A stretch of 64,000 nucleotides of DNA, from contig NZ_JABWGN010000015.1 in NCBI RefSeq assembly GCF_013363975.1, positions 124,001 through 188,000 on the forward strand, given 5' to 3'. A program made the translations under genes and the position numbers. The stretch comes from Nonomuraea montanisoli (GTDB lineage: Bacteria > Actinomycetota > Actinomycetes > Streptosporangiales > Streptosporangiaceae). The notes below the pieces were generated by a model, which was given only the letters and a program-made list of their open reading frames with translations, did no database searches and had not been told where the DNA came from. Positions 16,200 through 25,099 of this stretch are shown here, one piece after another. Positions within the stretch are counted from its first letter, which is position 1. Each line of letters starts with the position of its first letter.

Positions 16200-17786
16200 G
16201 TGGACGAGTTTCTCAAATGGTACTTTTCCGACCGTCCGGTGATCGCCAGCATGCTGGGCGCGGACGGCTACGACCACACGCTCGGCGACTTCTCGGCCGA
16301 GGCGTGGACCGCCCGCGCCCGCGAGACCGAGGCCTGGCTGGAGCGGCTGTCCGTGACGGAGCCCTCCACCCTCGACGACGAGCTCGACCGGGACCTCGTC
16401 GTCTCCCAGCTCAGGGGCGCGGTCGCGCTGGAGTCGTGGCCCGAGTGGCGCCGCGAGCCGGCCGCGTACCTGAACCCGATCTTCGGTTCCCTCTTCACCC
16501 CGTTCCAGCAGCGGCTCAAGCCCGAGGCCGAGCTGGTGGACGCCGCGATCGCCCGGCTGGCCGAGGTGCCCGCCGTGCTCGCCGCGTGCCGCGCCAACCT
16601 CGACCCCGACCTGGCCGCGCCCCTCCTGGTGCAGCGCGCGCTGGGGCAGGCGCGCACCGGCCGCAGGTTCCTGACCGAGACCGTGCCCGGCATGGTCGCC
16701 GACGAAGCCGCCCGGGCCCGGCTCGCCGAGGCCGCCAAGCCGGCCGGCCACGCCTTCGACGAGCTCGTCACGTTCCTGGAGGGCTTCGAGTGCGGCGGCA
16801 CCTGGCGCATGGGCGAGCGCCTGTACTCCACGCTGCTGCGCGAGCGCGAGATGCTCGGCTACGGCGCCCCCGAGCTGCACGAGAAGGGCAAGGCCGCCTG
16901 GGCGGAGCTCGACGGGCGGATGCGCGAGGTGGCGCGCGGCCTCAACGGCACCACCGACTGGCGGGCCGCCATGGAGTCGCTCATGGACGACCACCCGCCG
17001 ACCCTGGCCGACATGCGCGCCGAGTACGAGGCCGAGACGCGCCGGGCCCAGGAGTTCGTCCGGGACCGCGACCTCGTCACCTTCCCCGAGGGGGAGGAGT
17101 GCCTGGTCCTGCCCTCGGCGGAGTACAACCGGCCCATCGTGGCCGTGGCCCACTACCTGGCCCCGCCGCCGCTGACCAGCTCGCGCACGGGCGTGTTCTT
17201 CGTGCCGTACACCCCGGACGGCTTCACCGACGAGCAGGTGCGGCAGCGGCTGCGCACGAACTGCCGGGCCCAGATGCCGTCGATCGCCGTCCACGAGGCC
17301 TACCCCGGGCACCACTGGCACCTGTCGCACATGGCGGGCAACCCGCGCACGGTGCGCAAGGTGTTCCGCACGCCGTACTTCACCGAGGGCTGGGCCCTGT
17401 ACGTGGAGAAGGTGCTGCACGAGGAGGGCTACTTCGACACGCCCGCCACCGAGCTGGCCCACCTCGACTGCCGCATCTTCCGGGCCGCCCGGATGGTGGT
17501 GGACACCGCGCTGCACTGCGACGACATGACGATCGAGCAGGCCGAGGAGTTCATGTCCACCAAGGCGTCGCTCTCGCCGGGGACGGCCCAGGGCGAGGTC
17601 AGCCGCTACTGCGCCTGGCCCACGCAGGCGCCGTCGTACCTGACGGGCGCGATCGAGATCGACCGCATCAGGCAGTCGTACGCGGGGTCGCCGAAGGAGT
17701 TCCACGACCTGATCGCGGGCTCCGGCGGCATGCCCCTCGGGCTCGCGGAGAAGGCCGTCACGGGGGCCTCGGCCTCGCCGAGCTGA
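16200..17786 (+). CDS. DUF885 family (putative metallopeptidase/hydrolase)
   Basis: 528 residues from GTG 16200. DUF885 proteins resemble M3-like zinc peptidases. The signature HEAYPGHHWHLSHM is seen near residue 365 (His-Glu...His zinc-site pattern), with TEGWALYVEKVLHEEGYF downstream as the second conserved block. There is no signal peptide, so it is cytoplasmic. The substrate is unknown. Because the frame is open further upstream, the start is chosen to avoid reading into the divergent gene; little space remains for two separate promoters. It is convergent with the class II aldolase gene. Confidence 0.85.
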   Translation: MDEFLKWYFSDRPVIASMLGADGYDHTLGDFSAEAWTARARETEAWLERLSVTEPSTLDDELDRDLVVSQLRGAVALESWPEWRREPAAYLNPIFGSLFTPFQQRLKPEAELVDAAIARLAEVPAVLAACRANLDPDLAAPLLVQRALGQARTGRRFLTETVPGMVADEAARARLAEAAKPAGHAFDELVTFLEGFECGGTWRMGERLYSTLLREREMLGYGAPELHEKGKAAWAELDGRMREVARGLNGTTDWRAAMESLMDDHPPTLADMRAEYEAETRRAQEFVRDRDLVTFPEGEECLVLPSAEYNRPIVAVAHYLAPPPLTSSRTGVFFVPYTPDGFTDEQVRQRLRTNCRAQMPSIAVHEAYPGHHWHLSHMAGNPRTVRKVFRTPYFTEGWALYVEKVLHEEGYFDTPATELAHLDCRIFRAARMVVDTALHCDDMTIEQAEEFMSTKASLSPGTAQGEVSRYCAWPTQAPSYLTGAIEIDRIRQSYAGSPKEFHDLIAGSGGMPLGLAEKAVTGASASPS

Positions 17787-17838
17787 CTCGCCGAGCTGAC
17801 TTGCCGAGCTGACTCGTCGAGCTGAGGAGTCGCGCGGG

Positions 17839-18483
17839 TCAGGCGTCGGCGGGGCGGCGGGGGAAGTGGGGCGGGTTGAACGCCCGCTCCACGACCGCGT
17901 CGAGCTGCTCGGGCGTGAGGACGGCCGGCCGGCCCACCCCGAGCGCCCGCACGTACACCTCGCACAGCCACTCCAGCAACCGCGTCGCCTCGAACGCCTG
18001 CTCCAGCGTGGCGCCGATGGTCACCCCGCCGTGGTTGGCCATCAGCGCCGCCTGCCGGCCGTCGAGCGCCGCGCGCACGTTCGCGGCCAGCTCGGGCGTG
18101 CCGTACGTGGCGTAGGGGGCGACGCGGACCGTGCCGCCGAGCAGCAGCGCGTTGTAGTGGATCGGCGGCAGGTCGGTCATCGTCGTCGCCACGACCGCCC
18201 CGAACACCGAATGCGTGTGGACCACCGCCTGCGCCGCCGTGCTCGCGTAGACGGCCAGGTGCATCGGGGTCTCCGACGACGGCTGGAGGTCGCCCTCCAC
18301 CAGGTGACCGTCCATGTCCACGACCGGGCACATCTCGGGGGTGAGCCGGTCGAGCGCCACGCCCGACGGGGTGACGGCGACCAGGTCGCCCTGGCGGACG
18401 CTCAGGTTGCCCGAGGTGCCGATCACCAGGCCCAGCTCGACGGCGCGCCTGCCGTACGCGCACAGCTGCTCACGGGGGCTCAT
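17839..18483 (-). CDS. Class II aldolase/adducin family protein
   Basis: 214 residues from ATG 18483 (MSPREQLCAYGRR). The class II aldolase fold has the phosphate-binding GTSGNLSVR and TPSGV loops, a zinc site VVHTHS plus the later His in MANHGGVTIG, and a catalytic Glu candidate in SSETPMH. Relatives include L-fuculose- and L-ribululose-phosphate aldolase/epimerase and methylthioribulose dehydratase, so it acts on a phosphorylated sugar. There is no dedicated sugar-phosphate gene adjacent, so the substrate is open. It is divergent from the saccharopine-dehydrogenase-like gene. Confidence 0.88.
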   Translation of the reverse strand: MSPREQLCAYGRRAVELGLVIGTSGNLSVRQGDLVAVTPSGVALDRLTPEMCPVVDMDGHLVEGDLQPSSETPMHLAVYASTAAQAVVHTHSVFGAVVATTMTDLPPIHYNALLLGGTVRVAPYATYGTPELAANVRAALDGRQAALMANHGGVTIGATLEQAFEATRLLEWLCEVYVRALGVGRPAVLTPEQLDAVVERAFNPPHFPRRPADA

Positions 18484-18541
18484 GGGCGGCAATGTAGTCG
18501 GTCGTCCGAAATACATCAACGGCATTGACGGTGAATTGTCG

Positions 18542-18555
18542 CGAACATACGTTCG
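18542..18555. promoter_or_regulatory. SOS-box-like palindrome
   Basis: CGAACATACGTTCG matches the actinobacterial LexA core CGAAC-N4-GTTCG. It lies 45 bp before the start of the downstream gene, between divergent genes. Such cores also occur by chance. Confidence 0.35.
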
Positions 18556-18599
18556 GGGAGGCGTAGTTACATACCCGGAGTATGGAAGAGGGTCCCGTC

Positions 18600-19667
18600 A
18601 TGGACGCACCGACCATCGCGATCTACGGCGCCAACGGTCACACCGGACGCCTGGTGGCCGCCGAGCTGCTGGCCCGCGGAGCCCGCGTCCTCCTCGCCGG
18701 CCGCAACGGGGCCGCCCTGGACGCCCTCGCCGCCGAACTGGACGCATCAGCCCGGGACGGTGCGGGAGCCGTGCCGGCGGACGGACCCGCCCGGGTCCGC
18801 ACGAGAGCCGTGTCCCTGGACGACCGTGACGGGCTGCGCGGGCTGGCGGAGGAGTCGGCCGTGGTCGTCCACTGTGCCGGGCCGTTCGCGGACACCGCCG
18901 TGCCCGTCGCGGAGGCGGCCGTCGCGGGCCGCTGCCACTATCTCGACCACGCCGTGGAGCCGCACCCGGTGAAGAGGCTGTTCGACACGATGGGCGCGGC
19001 GGCCGAGCGGGCCGGGATCGTCATGGTGCCGCAGCTCAGCTTCTACGGCGGCGTCGCGGACCTGCTCGCCGCGGCGGTGACCGAGGGCATGACCGGGGTG
19101 GACCGGCTGACCGTGGGCTACTCGGTGACGGGCTGGCGGATGACGCCGGCCGCCGTGCGGACCGCCGAGCTCCTCATCGGCGAGATCGACCGGGTGACGT
19201 TCGCGGACGGCGCGCAGCGGGTGGGGCCGGTGGAGATCCGCAACACGGTCTTCCCCTTCCCGCCGCCGGTCGGGCCGCGCACCATGATCGCGCCGTTCCC
19301 GTCGGGCGAGGTGGTGACGATCCCGCGGCACGTCCCGGCCCGGACGGTGGAGTCGCAGCTCACGGCGAGCACGTTCGAGGAGCAGCAGGTCTTCACCAGC
19401 CAGGACGCGACGCCCGAGGAGCGCGCCCGCACCGAGTTCACGGTGGCGGTGCAGGCCACCGCCCCCGAGGGCGGCGGACGCAACGGCCACGTGCGCGGGC
19501 GGGACATCTGGTGGGTCGGCGCGCTGGCCTCGGCCGAGGCGGCGGTGCGGCTGGCGCGGGGCGAGGGGCCGAGCAAGGCCGGCGTGCTCGGCACGGCGGA
19601 GGCGTTCCCCGCCGTGCCGTTCCTGCGCCGCCTGGAGCAGCTCGGCGCCTTCACCCTGCACCTGTGA
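18600..19667 (+). CDS. Saccharopine dehydrogenase-like NAD(P)-binding protein
   Basis: 355 residues from ATG 18600, with GGAAGAGGG at a good distance. Rossmann motif IYGANGHTGRLVAAEL at the N-terminus, then VVVHCAGPFADTAVPVAEAA and CHYLDHAVE, as in saccharopine-dehydrogenase-like and trans-acting enoyl reductase proteins. It probably binds NADP and reduces or oxidises a small substrate; no lysine-pathway partner is adjacent. The neighbours are a class II aldolase (divergent) and a TetR gene (convergent), so it is likely monocistronic. A LexA-like box lies upstream. Confidence 0.82.
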   Translation: MDAPTIAIYGANGHTGRLVAAELLARGARVLLAGRNGAALDALAAELDASARDGAGAVPADGPARVRTRAVSLDDRDGLRGLAEESAVVVHCAGPFADTAVPVAEAAVAGRCHYLDHAVEPHPVKRLFDTMGAAAERAGIVMVPQLSFYGGVADLLAAAVTEGMTGVDRLTVGYSVTGWRMTPAAVRTAELLIGEIDRVTFADGAQRVGPVEIRNTVFPFPPPVGPRTMIAPFPSGEVVTIPRHVPARTVESQLTASTFEEQQVFTSQDATPEERARTEFTVAVQATAPEGGGRNGHVRGRDIWWVGALASAEAAVRLARGEGPSKAGVLGTAEAFPAVPFLRRLEQLGAFTLHL

Positions 19668-19717
19668 TCGCGCGCAGTGCGTCCTGAAGCTTGAGGCGGG
19701 GTCCTGGGGCGGCGGGG

Positions 19718-20302
19718 TCAGAGGCGGTCGAGGTGCGCGAGCATGAGGCGTTCGAGGTCGACCCGCGTCAGGCGCCCCGGGTAGAGGAGCAGGTGCAGGC
19801 TCAGCCCGTCCATCAGCGCCAGCAGGTGCTCCGTGACGTCGTCCAGGTTGTCCTCGGTGGTCAGCTCGCCCGCCTCGCGCGCCTGCGCGAGCAGGCCGCG
19901 TACGGCGGCGCGCAGCTCCTCGGCCTCGGCCCGCTGCACCTCGGCCAGCCGCTCGGCGGCCAGGCTGCGGCTCCAGAAGCTGACCTCCAGGCGCGTCTCC
20001 TGGGTGCGCTCGGCGTCCAGCGGCAGGTTGTCGAGCAGCACCTCGCGCAGCGCGGCGAGCCCCGTGACGCCCTCGACCCTGCGGGTGATGCGCTCGCGGA
20101 TGCGCTGGTGGGACTGGCGCAGCGCCGACAGCAGGATCTCGTCCTTGTCGGCGAAGTAGTGGGCGAGCACGCCGTTGGAGTAGCCCGCCTCCTTGGCGAT
20201 GGCGCGGGTGGTGGCGGCGTCGATGCCGTCGCGGACGATCACGCGGCGGGCCGCCGACAGCAGTTCGCGCCGGCGCTCGTCGTGGTCAACGATCTTGGGC
20301 AA
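19718..20302 (-). CDS. TetR family transcriptional regulator
   Basis: 194 residues if started at TTG 20302 (LPKIVDHDERRREL), the usual start of this subfamily, with GGGGGA upstream; a longer frame to 20341 is open. The N-terminal helix-turn-helix is AATTRAIAKEAGYSNGVLAHYF. The ligand domain contains RLEVSFWSRSL and a long C-terminal helix. The subfamily resembles BetI-type repressors. It is divergent from the PfkB kinase gene with a compact palindrome at 20365-20376, so it probably represses that operon and itself. The inducer is unknown. Confidence 0.9.
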   Translation of the reverse strand: MPKIVDHDERRRELLSAARRVIVRDGIDAATTRAIAKEAGYSNGVLAHYFADKDEILLSALRQSHQRIRERITRRVEGVTGLAALREVLLDNLPLDAERTQETRLEVSFWSRSLAAERLAEVQRAEAEELRAAVRGLLAQAREAGELTTEDNLDDVTEHLLALMDGLSLHLLLYPGRLTRVDLERLMLAHLDRL

Positions 20303-20342
20303 GGCGCCGTCCCCCTTCGTGCGTCGGACTGCTCCCAGCATA

Positions 20343-20376
20343 TTGACTTTTTATTCGGACGTCTGTCTATTTAGAC
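20343..20376 (+). promoter_or_regulatory. Promoter and TetR operator of the PfkB gene (leaderless)
   Basis: TTGACT (20343-20348), 17-bp spacer, TCTATT (20366-20371). The ATG of the kinase gene is at 20378, which is where transcription would start, so the mRNA is probably leaderless; no ribosome site is present. The palindrome GTCTATTTAGAC (20365-20376) covers the -10 box and is a good site for the divergent TetR protein. Confidence 0.65.
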
Positions 20377-20377
20377 C

Positions 20378-21325
20378 ATGACCGTCGCCACCGTCGGCGT
20401 CCACATCGTCGACATCCTCGCCAGGCCCGTCGAGCGCATCCCCGAGGGCCAGGACACCGTGCTGGTCGACCAGATCCGGCTGACCGCCGCGGGCGCCGCG
20501 GCCGGCACCGCCGTGGACCTGGTCAAGCTGGGCAACGACGTCGTCACCATGGGCGCCGTCGGCGATGACGAGCTCGGCGACTTCCTGCTGGCGGTCCTCG
20601 CCAAGCGGGGCGTCGACGCCTCCCGCCTGGTGCGGAGGGCGGGGGAGCAGACCGCCGCGTCGATCCTGCCGATCAGGCCGGACGGCGGGCGGCCGAGCTT
20701 CCACGTGCCCGGCGCCAACCTGGGCGTGACGCTCGCCGACCTCGACGTGGAGGCGCTGCGCGGGGCGCGGGCCGTCCACCTGGGCGGCGTGGACGTGACG
20801 TTCGGGCTGGGCGACCCGGCCTTCTTCGCGCTCCTCGACGAGCTCCGGGCGGGCGGGACCATCGTGACGATGGACCTGCTGTCGGAGCTGCCCGACCTGC
20901 TGGGGATGGCCCGCGCGTTCCTGCCCCACGTGGACTACGTGCTGCCCAACGCGTCCCAGGCGTTGCTCATGACGGGCCTCGGCAACGACAGCTCAGAGGG
21001 TGGGGACGGCGGTGACGTGGCCGAGGCGGCGCTGGCGCTGCTCGCCGACGGGACGCGCGGCGTGCTCGTCACGCTCGGCGGCGACGGCAGCCTGGTCGCC
21101 ACGGCCGACGGCGTCGAGCACCTGCCGGCCCTGAAGGTGGAGGTCTCCGACACGACCGGGTGCGGCGACGCGTACTGCGCCGGCTTCATCACCGGGCTGC
21201 TGCACGGGCGGGACGTGCTGGAGGCCGCCCGCTGGGGCACGGCCGCCGCCGCCCGCGTCGCCACCGGCCTCGGCTCCGACGCCGGCATCACGGACCTCGA
21301 CTCCACCCTCGCCCTGCTGACCTGA
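20378..21325 (+). CDS. PfkB family carbohydrate kinase
   Basis: 315 residues. Ribokinase/PfkB fold: GAAAGTAVDLVKLGNDVVTMGAVG-type N-terminal signature (cited in parts), and the catalytic signature DTTGCGDAYCAGF near residues 258-270, whose Asp is the catalytic base. It phosphorylates a sugar, nucleoside or similar alcohol with ATP; the substrate is unknown. The start is at ATG 20378 directly after the promoter, with no leader. A class III aminotransferase gene follows at 21 bp, suggesting one operon under the TetR regulator. Confidence 0.9.
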   Translation: MTVATVGVHIVDILARPVERIPEGQDTVLVDQIRLTAAGAAAGTAVDLVKLGNDVVTMGAVGDDELGDFLLAVLAKRGVDASRLVRRAGEQTAASILPIRPDGGRPSFHVPGANLGVTLADLDVEALRGARAVHLGGVDVTFGLGDPAFFALLDELRAGGTIVTMDLLSELPDLLGMARAFLPHVDYVLPNASQALLMTGLGNDSSEGGDGGDVAEAALALLADGTRGVLVTLGGDGSLVATADGVEHLPALKVEVSDTTGCGDAYCAGFITGLLHGRDVLEAARWGTAAAARVATGLGSDAGITDLDSTLALLT

Positions 21326-21346
21326 CCACCTGAGAGAAGGCACCAG

Positions 21347-22561
21347 ATGAAAGACGCCGAACTGCGCGCGCGGGCCGCGAAAGTCGTCCCCGGCGGCATG
21401 TACGGCCATCTCAACGCCGCCATCTTCGCCCCCGGCTACCCGCAGTTCTTCGAGCGGGGCGAGGGCTGCCGGCAGTGGGACGTCGACGGCCGTGAGTACA
21501 TCGACTTCATGTGCAGCTGGGGCCCCGTCGTGCTGGGTCACCGGCACCCCCGCGTCGAGGAGGCCGCGGCCCGGCAGCTCGCCCAGGGCGACTGCCTGAA
21601 CGGCCCCGGCCCCGTCATGGTGGAGCTGGCCGAGCTCCTGGTGGACCTGATCCCCAGCGCGGACTGGGCGATGTTCTCCAAGAACGGCACCGACGCCACC
21701 ACCCAGGCGCTCATGGTGGCCCGCGCGGCGACCGGCCGCACGAAGGTGCTCATGGCCCACGGCGCCTACCACGGCGCCGACCCGTGGTGCACGCCGTCAC
21801 CCGCGGGCACCACGCCGAACGAGCGGGCCGACCTGGTGGAGTTCGCCTACAACTCGCTGGAGTCGCTGGAGGCCGCGGCGGCGACCGTCGAGGGGGACGT
21901 GGCGGCGATCATCGTGACGCCGTTCAAGCACGACTCGTTCGAGGACCAGGAGCTCGTGGAGCCGGCCTTCGCCAGGGGCGCGCGGGCGCTGGCCGACCGG
22001 CTCGGCGCCGCGCTGGTGATCGACGACGTGCGGGCGGGCTTCCGGGTCGACCTGCGCGGCTCGTGGGAGCCGTACGGGGTGCGCCCGGACCTGACGGCGT
22101 GGTCCAAGGCCATGGCCAACGGCTACCCGATCGCCGCCGTGACCGGCACCGACGCGTTGCGCGGCGCGGCCCAGACGCTGTACTCGACCGGCTCGTTCTG
22201 GTTCTCGGCGGTGGCGATGGCGGCGGCGAAGGCGACGATCGAGACGCTGCGCGACGAGGACGGCATCGGCGCGATGGAGCGCGCCGGCACGCGCCTGCGC
22301 GAGGGCCTGTACGCCCAGGCCAAGGCGCACGGCTTCACCGTGAACCAGACGGGCCCGGTGACGATCCCGTGGCTCAGCTTCGACGGCGACGCGGACCTGT
22401 CCACGGCCCTGTACTGGAGCGACGCCTGCCTGCGGAACGGGGTCTACCTCCACCCGTGGCACAACTGGTTCATGTCGGCGGCCCACACGGAGGAGGACGT
22501 GGACCGCGCCCTCGAAGGGACGGACCTGGCCTTCGCCGAGACCCGCGCCCACCTCGGCTGA
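21347..22561 (+). CDS. Class III aminotransferase (glutamate-1-semialdehyde mutase-like)
   Basis: 404 residues. PLP-dependent fold type I: IDFMCSWGPVVLGHRHP, NGTDATTQALMVARAATG, HGAYHG, VIDDVRAGFR (Asp binding the pyridine N) and WSKAMANGYPIAA whose Lys near 254 forms the Schiff base. It resembles HemL-like aminotransferases, but heme biosynthesis genes are absent and it sits after a sugar kinase, so a catabolic transaminase for an amino-sugar or amino-alcohol is a better guess. AGAGAAGG stands before the ATG. Confidence 0.88.
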   Translation: MKDAELRARAAKVVPGGMYGHLNAAIFAPGYPQFFERGEGCRQWDVDGREYIDFMCSWGPVVLGHRHPRVEEAAARQLAQGDCLNGPGPVMVELAELLVDLIPSADWAMFSKNGTDATTQALMVARAATGRTKVLMAHGAYHGADPWCTPSPAGTTPNERADLVEFAYNSLESLEAAAATVEGDVAAIIVTPFKHDSFEDQELVEPAFARGARALADRLGAALVIDDVRAGFRVDLRGSWEPYGVRPDLTAWSKAMANGYPIAAVTGTDALRGAAQTLYSTGSFWFSAVAMAAAKATIETLRDEDGIGAMERAGTRLREGLYAQAKAHGFTVNQTGPVTIPWLSFDGDADLSTALYWSDACLRNGVYLHPWHNWFMSAAHTEEDVDRALEGTDLAFAETRAHLG

Positions 22562-22571
22562 GCGGGCCCTT

Positions 22572-22617
22572 GCCCTCGCCGCCCCGCGTGGACGATCCTG
22601 TAGCCGGGGGCGAGGGC
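22572..22617 (+). terminator. Possible terminator after the aminotransferase
   Basis: Inverted repeat GCCCTCGCCGCCCC / GGGGGCGAGGGC with a 20-base loop and no T tract. Confidence 0.4.
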
Positions 22618-22662
22618 GGAGGTCGTGGGGTCACGGCGAGGTCACGTCTCGACCGCGGCCCC

Positions 22663-22719
22663 TTGACGCAGCTCGGGGGGCGTCCGTACGTTCGGGCAAA
22701 CGTTAGGAAACTTTCCTAA
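22663..22719 (+). promoter_or_regulatory. Promoter and palindromic operator of the ngcEFG-like operon
   Basis: TTGACG (22663-22668), 18-bp spacer, TACGTT (22687-22692), then the perfect palindrome TTAGGAAACTTTCCTAA (22703-22719), placed at the start of the transcript. Palindromes of this shape fit ROK- or GntR-type sugar regulators; the regulator itself is not in the window. Confidence 0.7.
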
Positions 22720-22740
22720 TCTGCCCCGTCAGGAGCCCCC

Positions 22741-24180
22741 ATGACCCACCCCGGAGAGATCACCCGAAGGCAGCTCATCCGGCGCATCGGCCTGGCCGCG
22801 CTGGTCGTGGGGCCCGGAGCGGGCCTGCTGAGCGGCTGCGCCACCGGCGGCGGCGAGGAGCCGGCCGCGCCCGTCACCTCCGCCACCGGCTCGGCCGATC
22901 CGCGCAACCCCTTCGGGGTGGACGCCAGGAAGCCGCTGAAGGTCACGATCTTCAGCGGCGGGTACGGCGACGCGTACGCCAAGGAGATCCACGAGGCGCT
23001 GTACAAGAAGGAGTTCCCCGGCGCGGCCGTCGAGCACAACGCCACCCAGCAGATCAGCACCCAGCTCCGCCCGCTGTTCGTCAGCGGCGACGTGCCCGAC
23101 GTGGTCAACAACTCCGGCCCCCAGGCGCTCGACCTCGTGGCGCTGGCCGAGCAGGGGCACCTGGCCGACCTGACGGCCCTGTTCGACGCCCCGTCGATCG
23201 ACGACCCGGCCAAGAAGATCCGCGACGTCGTCACCCCGGCCGTCCTCGACAACGCCAAGATCGACGGCAAGGACCTCGTCCTCAACTACACGGTCTCCCA
23301 CCGCGCCCTCTGGTACAACGCCAAGCTGTTCGCCGCCAAGGGCTGGACGGTGCCCAGGACCTGGGCCGAGTTCACCGCCCTGGGCGACAAGGCCAAGGCC
23401 GAGGGCATCCTGCTCTTCGCGTACCCGGGGCAGAAGGGTCCGTACTACCAGCTCTGGAACGTCCTCTACACGGCCGCCAAGATCGGTGGCAACCAGGCCG
23501 TCATCGACATCGACAACCTCGTCGACGGCGCCTGGAAGACGGAGCCGGTCAAGCAGGCCGTCACCGCCTGGGTGGACATCCAGGCCAAGTACGGAGACAA
23601 GGCGTACTTCGGCCTCGACCACACCCAGACCCAGGTCAAGCACCTCCAGGACAAGCTGCTCTTCTACCCGGTCGGCTCCTGGATCGAGAACGAGATGGCC
23701 AAGGACAAGCCCGACGGCTTCGAGTACGCCATCGCCCCCATCCCGGACGTCACGGCGGCCGACAAGATGCCGTACGGCGCGATCCAGGTCGGCGTCGGCG
23801 AGAACTTCTTCGTCGCGGCCCGGGGCAAGAACCCGCAGGGCGGCCTGGAGTACCTGCGGATCATGCTGTCCAAGGACGGCGCGCGCGGCTTCACTGAGAA
23901 GACCCAGAACCTCACGGTGGTCAACGGCGCGGCCGAGGGGCTCGACCTGCCGCCCGGACTGCGCAGCGCGGCCAAGGCCCAGGACGCCGCCGGGCAGAAC
24001 ATCATCACCGACGCCCGCTTCGAGGGCTGGTACAAGGAGCTGTTCGACTACGGCACCGAGCAGATCAACGTGGTCATGGCCGGGCGGATCACCCCCGACG
24101 AGTTCTGCTCCCGCATGCAGGCCAAGGCGGACACCATCAAGAAGGACGGCTCCGTGCCCAAGCAGACGCGGGGCGAGTAG
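22741..24180 (+). CDS. Sugar ABC transporter substrate-binding lipoprotein (NgcE-like)
   Basis: 479 residues. Twin Arg near the start (TRRQLIRRIG), hydrophobic core and lipobox LLSGC give a Tat- or Sec-exported lipoprotein. The mature part is a family 1 solute-binding protein that closely resembles the N-acetylglucosamine/diacetylchitobiose receptor type (SGDVPDVVNNSG, GKDLVLNYTVSHRALWYN, VGSWIENEMAKDKPDGFEYA). It captures amino-sugar oligomers outside the membrane. AGGAG lies five bases before the ATG. It heads an operon with two permeases at 3 and 1 bp. The substrate assignment is by similarity only. Confidence 0.88.
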   Translation: MTHPGEITRRQLIRRIGLAALVVGPGAGLLSGCATGGGEEPAAPVTSATGSADPRNPFGVDARKPLKVTIFSGGYGDAYAKEIHEALYKKEFPGAAVEHNATQQISTQLRPLFVSGDVPDVVNNSGPQALDLVALAEQGHLADLTALFDAPSIDDPAKKIRDVVTPAVLDNAKIDGKDLVLNYTVSHRALWYNAKLFAAKGWTVPRTWAEFTALGDKAKAEGILLFAYPGQKGPYYQLWNVLYTAAKIGGNQAVIDIDNLVDGAWKTEPVKQAVTAWVDIQAKYGDKAYFGLDHTQTQVKHLQDKLLFYPVGSWIENEMAKDKPDGFEYAIAPIPDVTAADKMPYGAIQVGVGENFFVAARGKNPQGGLEYLRIMLSKDGARGFTEKTQNLTVVNGAAEGLDLPPGLRSAAKAQDAAGQNIITDARFEGWYKELFDYGTEQINVVMAGRITPDEFCSRMQAKADTIKKDGSVPKQTRGE

Positions 24181-24183
24181 CCC

Positions 24184-25098
24184 ATGGAGCGGTGGCGCAC
24201 GTACGGCTTCGTCGCCGGGTTCCTCGCCGTCCCGATCGTCCTGTACACGGTGTTCGTCATCAGCCCGTACGTCCAGGCGTTCCAGATCTCGCTGACCGAC
24301 TGGAACGGGATCGCCGCGCGGCCGGCCTACGTCGGGCTGGACAACTTCGGGCGCCTGCTCGGGGACGAGGTGTTCTGGCGGGCGCTGCGCAACCACGGCA
24401 TCCTGCTGCTGGTGCTCCCGATCGCGACGATCGTGATCGCGCTGTTCTTCGCGTTCGTGCTCAACCTGGGCGGCGGCGCGCGCGGACCGGGCATGGCCGG
24501 CGTGCGGGGCTCGGGGTTCTACCGCGTCGTGTTCTTCTTCCCGCAGGTGCTCGCCGTGGCCGTGGTCGGGGTGCTGTTCAAGGCCGTCTACCGGCCGGAC
24601 GAGAGCGGGGTGATCAACGGCGCGCTGATCAGGCTCGGGATGGAGCCGGTCGGCTGGCTGATCGAGCCGGACCTCGCGCTCTGGTCGATCATCGCGGTGA
24701 TGGTCTGGCAGGCGGTCGGGTTCTACGTGGTGCTGTTCTCGGCCGGCATGGCGGCCATCCCGAAGGACTACTTCGAGGCGGCGGCGCTCGACGGGGCCGG
24801 GCGGGTCCGGCTGTTCTTCTCGATCACCCTCCCGCTGCTGCGCGACACCGTGCAGGTGGGGTGGGTGTACCTGGGCATCGCCGCCTTCGACGGGTTCGCG
24901 CTGATCCAGGTGCTGGCGGGGGAAAAGGGCGAGCCCGACGGCGCCACGACCGTGCTGCCCATCGAGATCTGGAAGAACGCCTTCTCCTACTCCAAGGTGG
25001 GGTACGCCTCCGCCATGGGCGTGGCGCTGTTCTTCCTGACCGTGACGTTCGCGGTGCTGACGCTGCGCACCACCCGGCGGGAGAGGATCGACCTCTGA
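24184..25098 (+). CDS. Sugar ABC transporter permease (NgcF-like)
   Basis: 304 residues with six predicted membrane helices. The MalF-type EAA loop YFEAAALDGAGRVRLFFSIT is near residue 198 and docks the ATPase. It pairs with the next permease and the NgcE-like receptor. The start is ATG 24184, three bases after the receptor's stop. The protein is integral to the cytoplasmic membrane. No ATP-binding subunit gene is present here, as is usual for importers energised by a shared MsiK-type ATPase. Confidence 0.92.
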   Translation: MERWRTYGFVAGFLAVPIVLYTVFVISPYVQAFQISLTDWNGIAARPAYVGLDNFGRLLGDEVFWRALRNHGILLLVLPIATIVIALFFAFVLNLGGGARGPGMAGVRGSGFYRVVFFFPQVLAVAVVGVLFKAVYRPDESGVINGALIRLGMEPVGWLIEPDLALWSIIAVMVWQAVGFYVVLFSAGMAAIPKDYFEAAALDGAGRVRLFFSITLPLLRDTVQVGWVYLGIAAFDGFALIQVLAGEKGEPDGATTVLPIEIWKNAFSYSKVGYASAMGVALFFLTVTFAVLTLRTTRRERIDL

Positions 25099-25099
25099 C

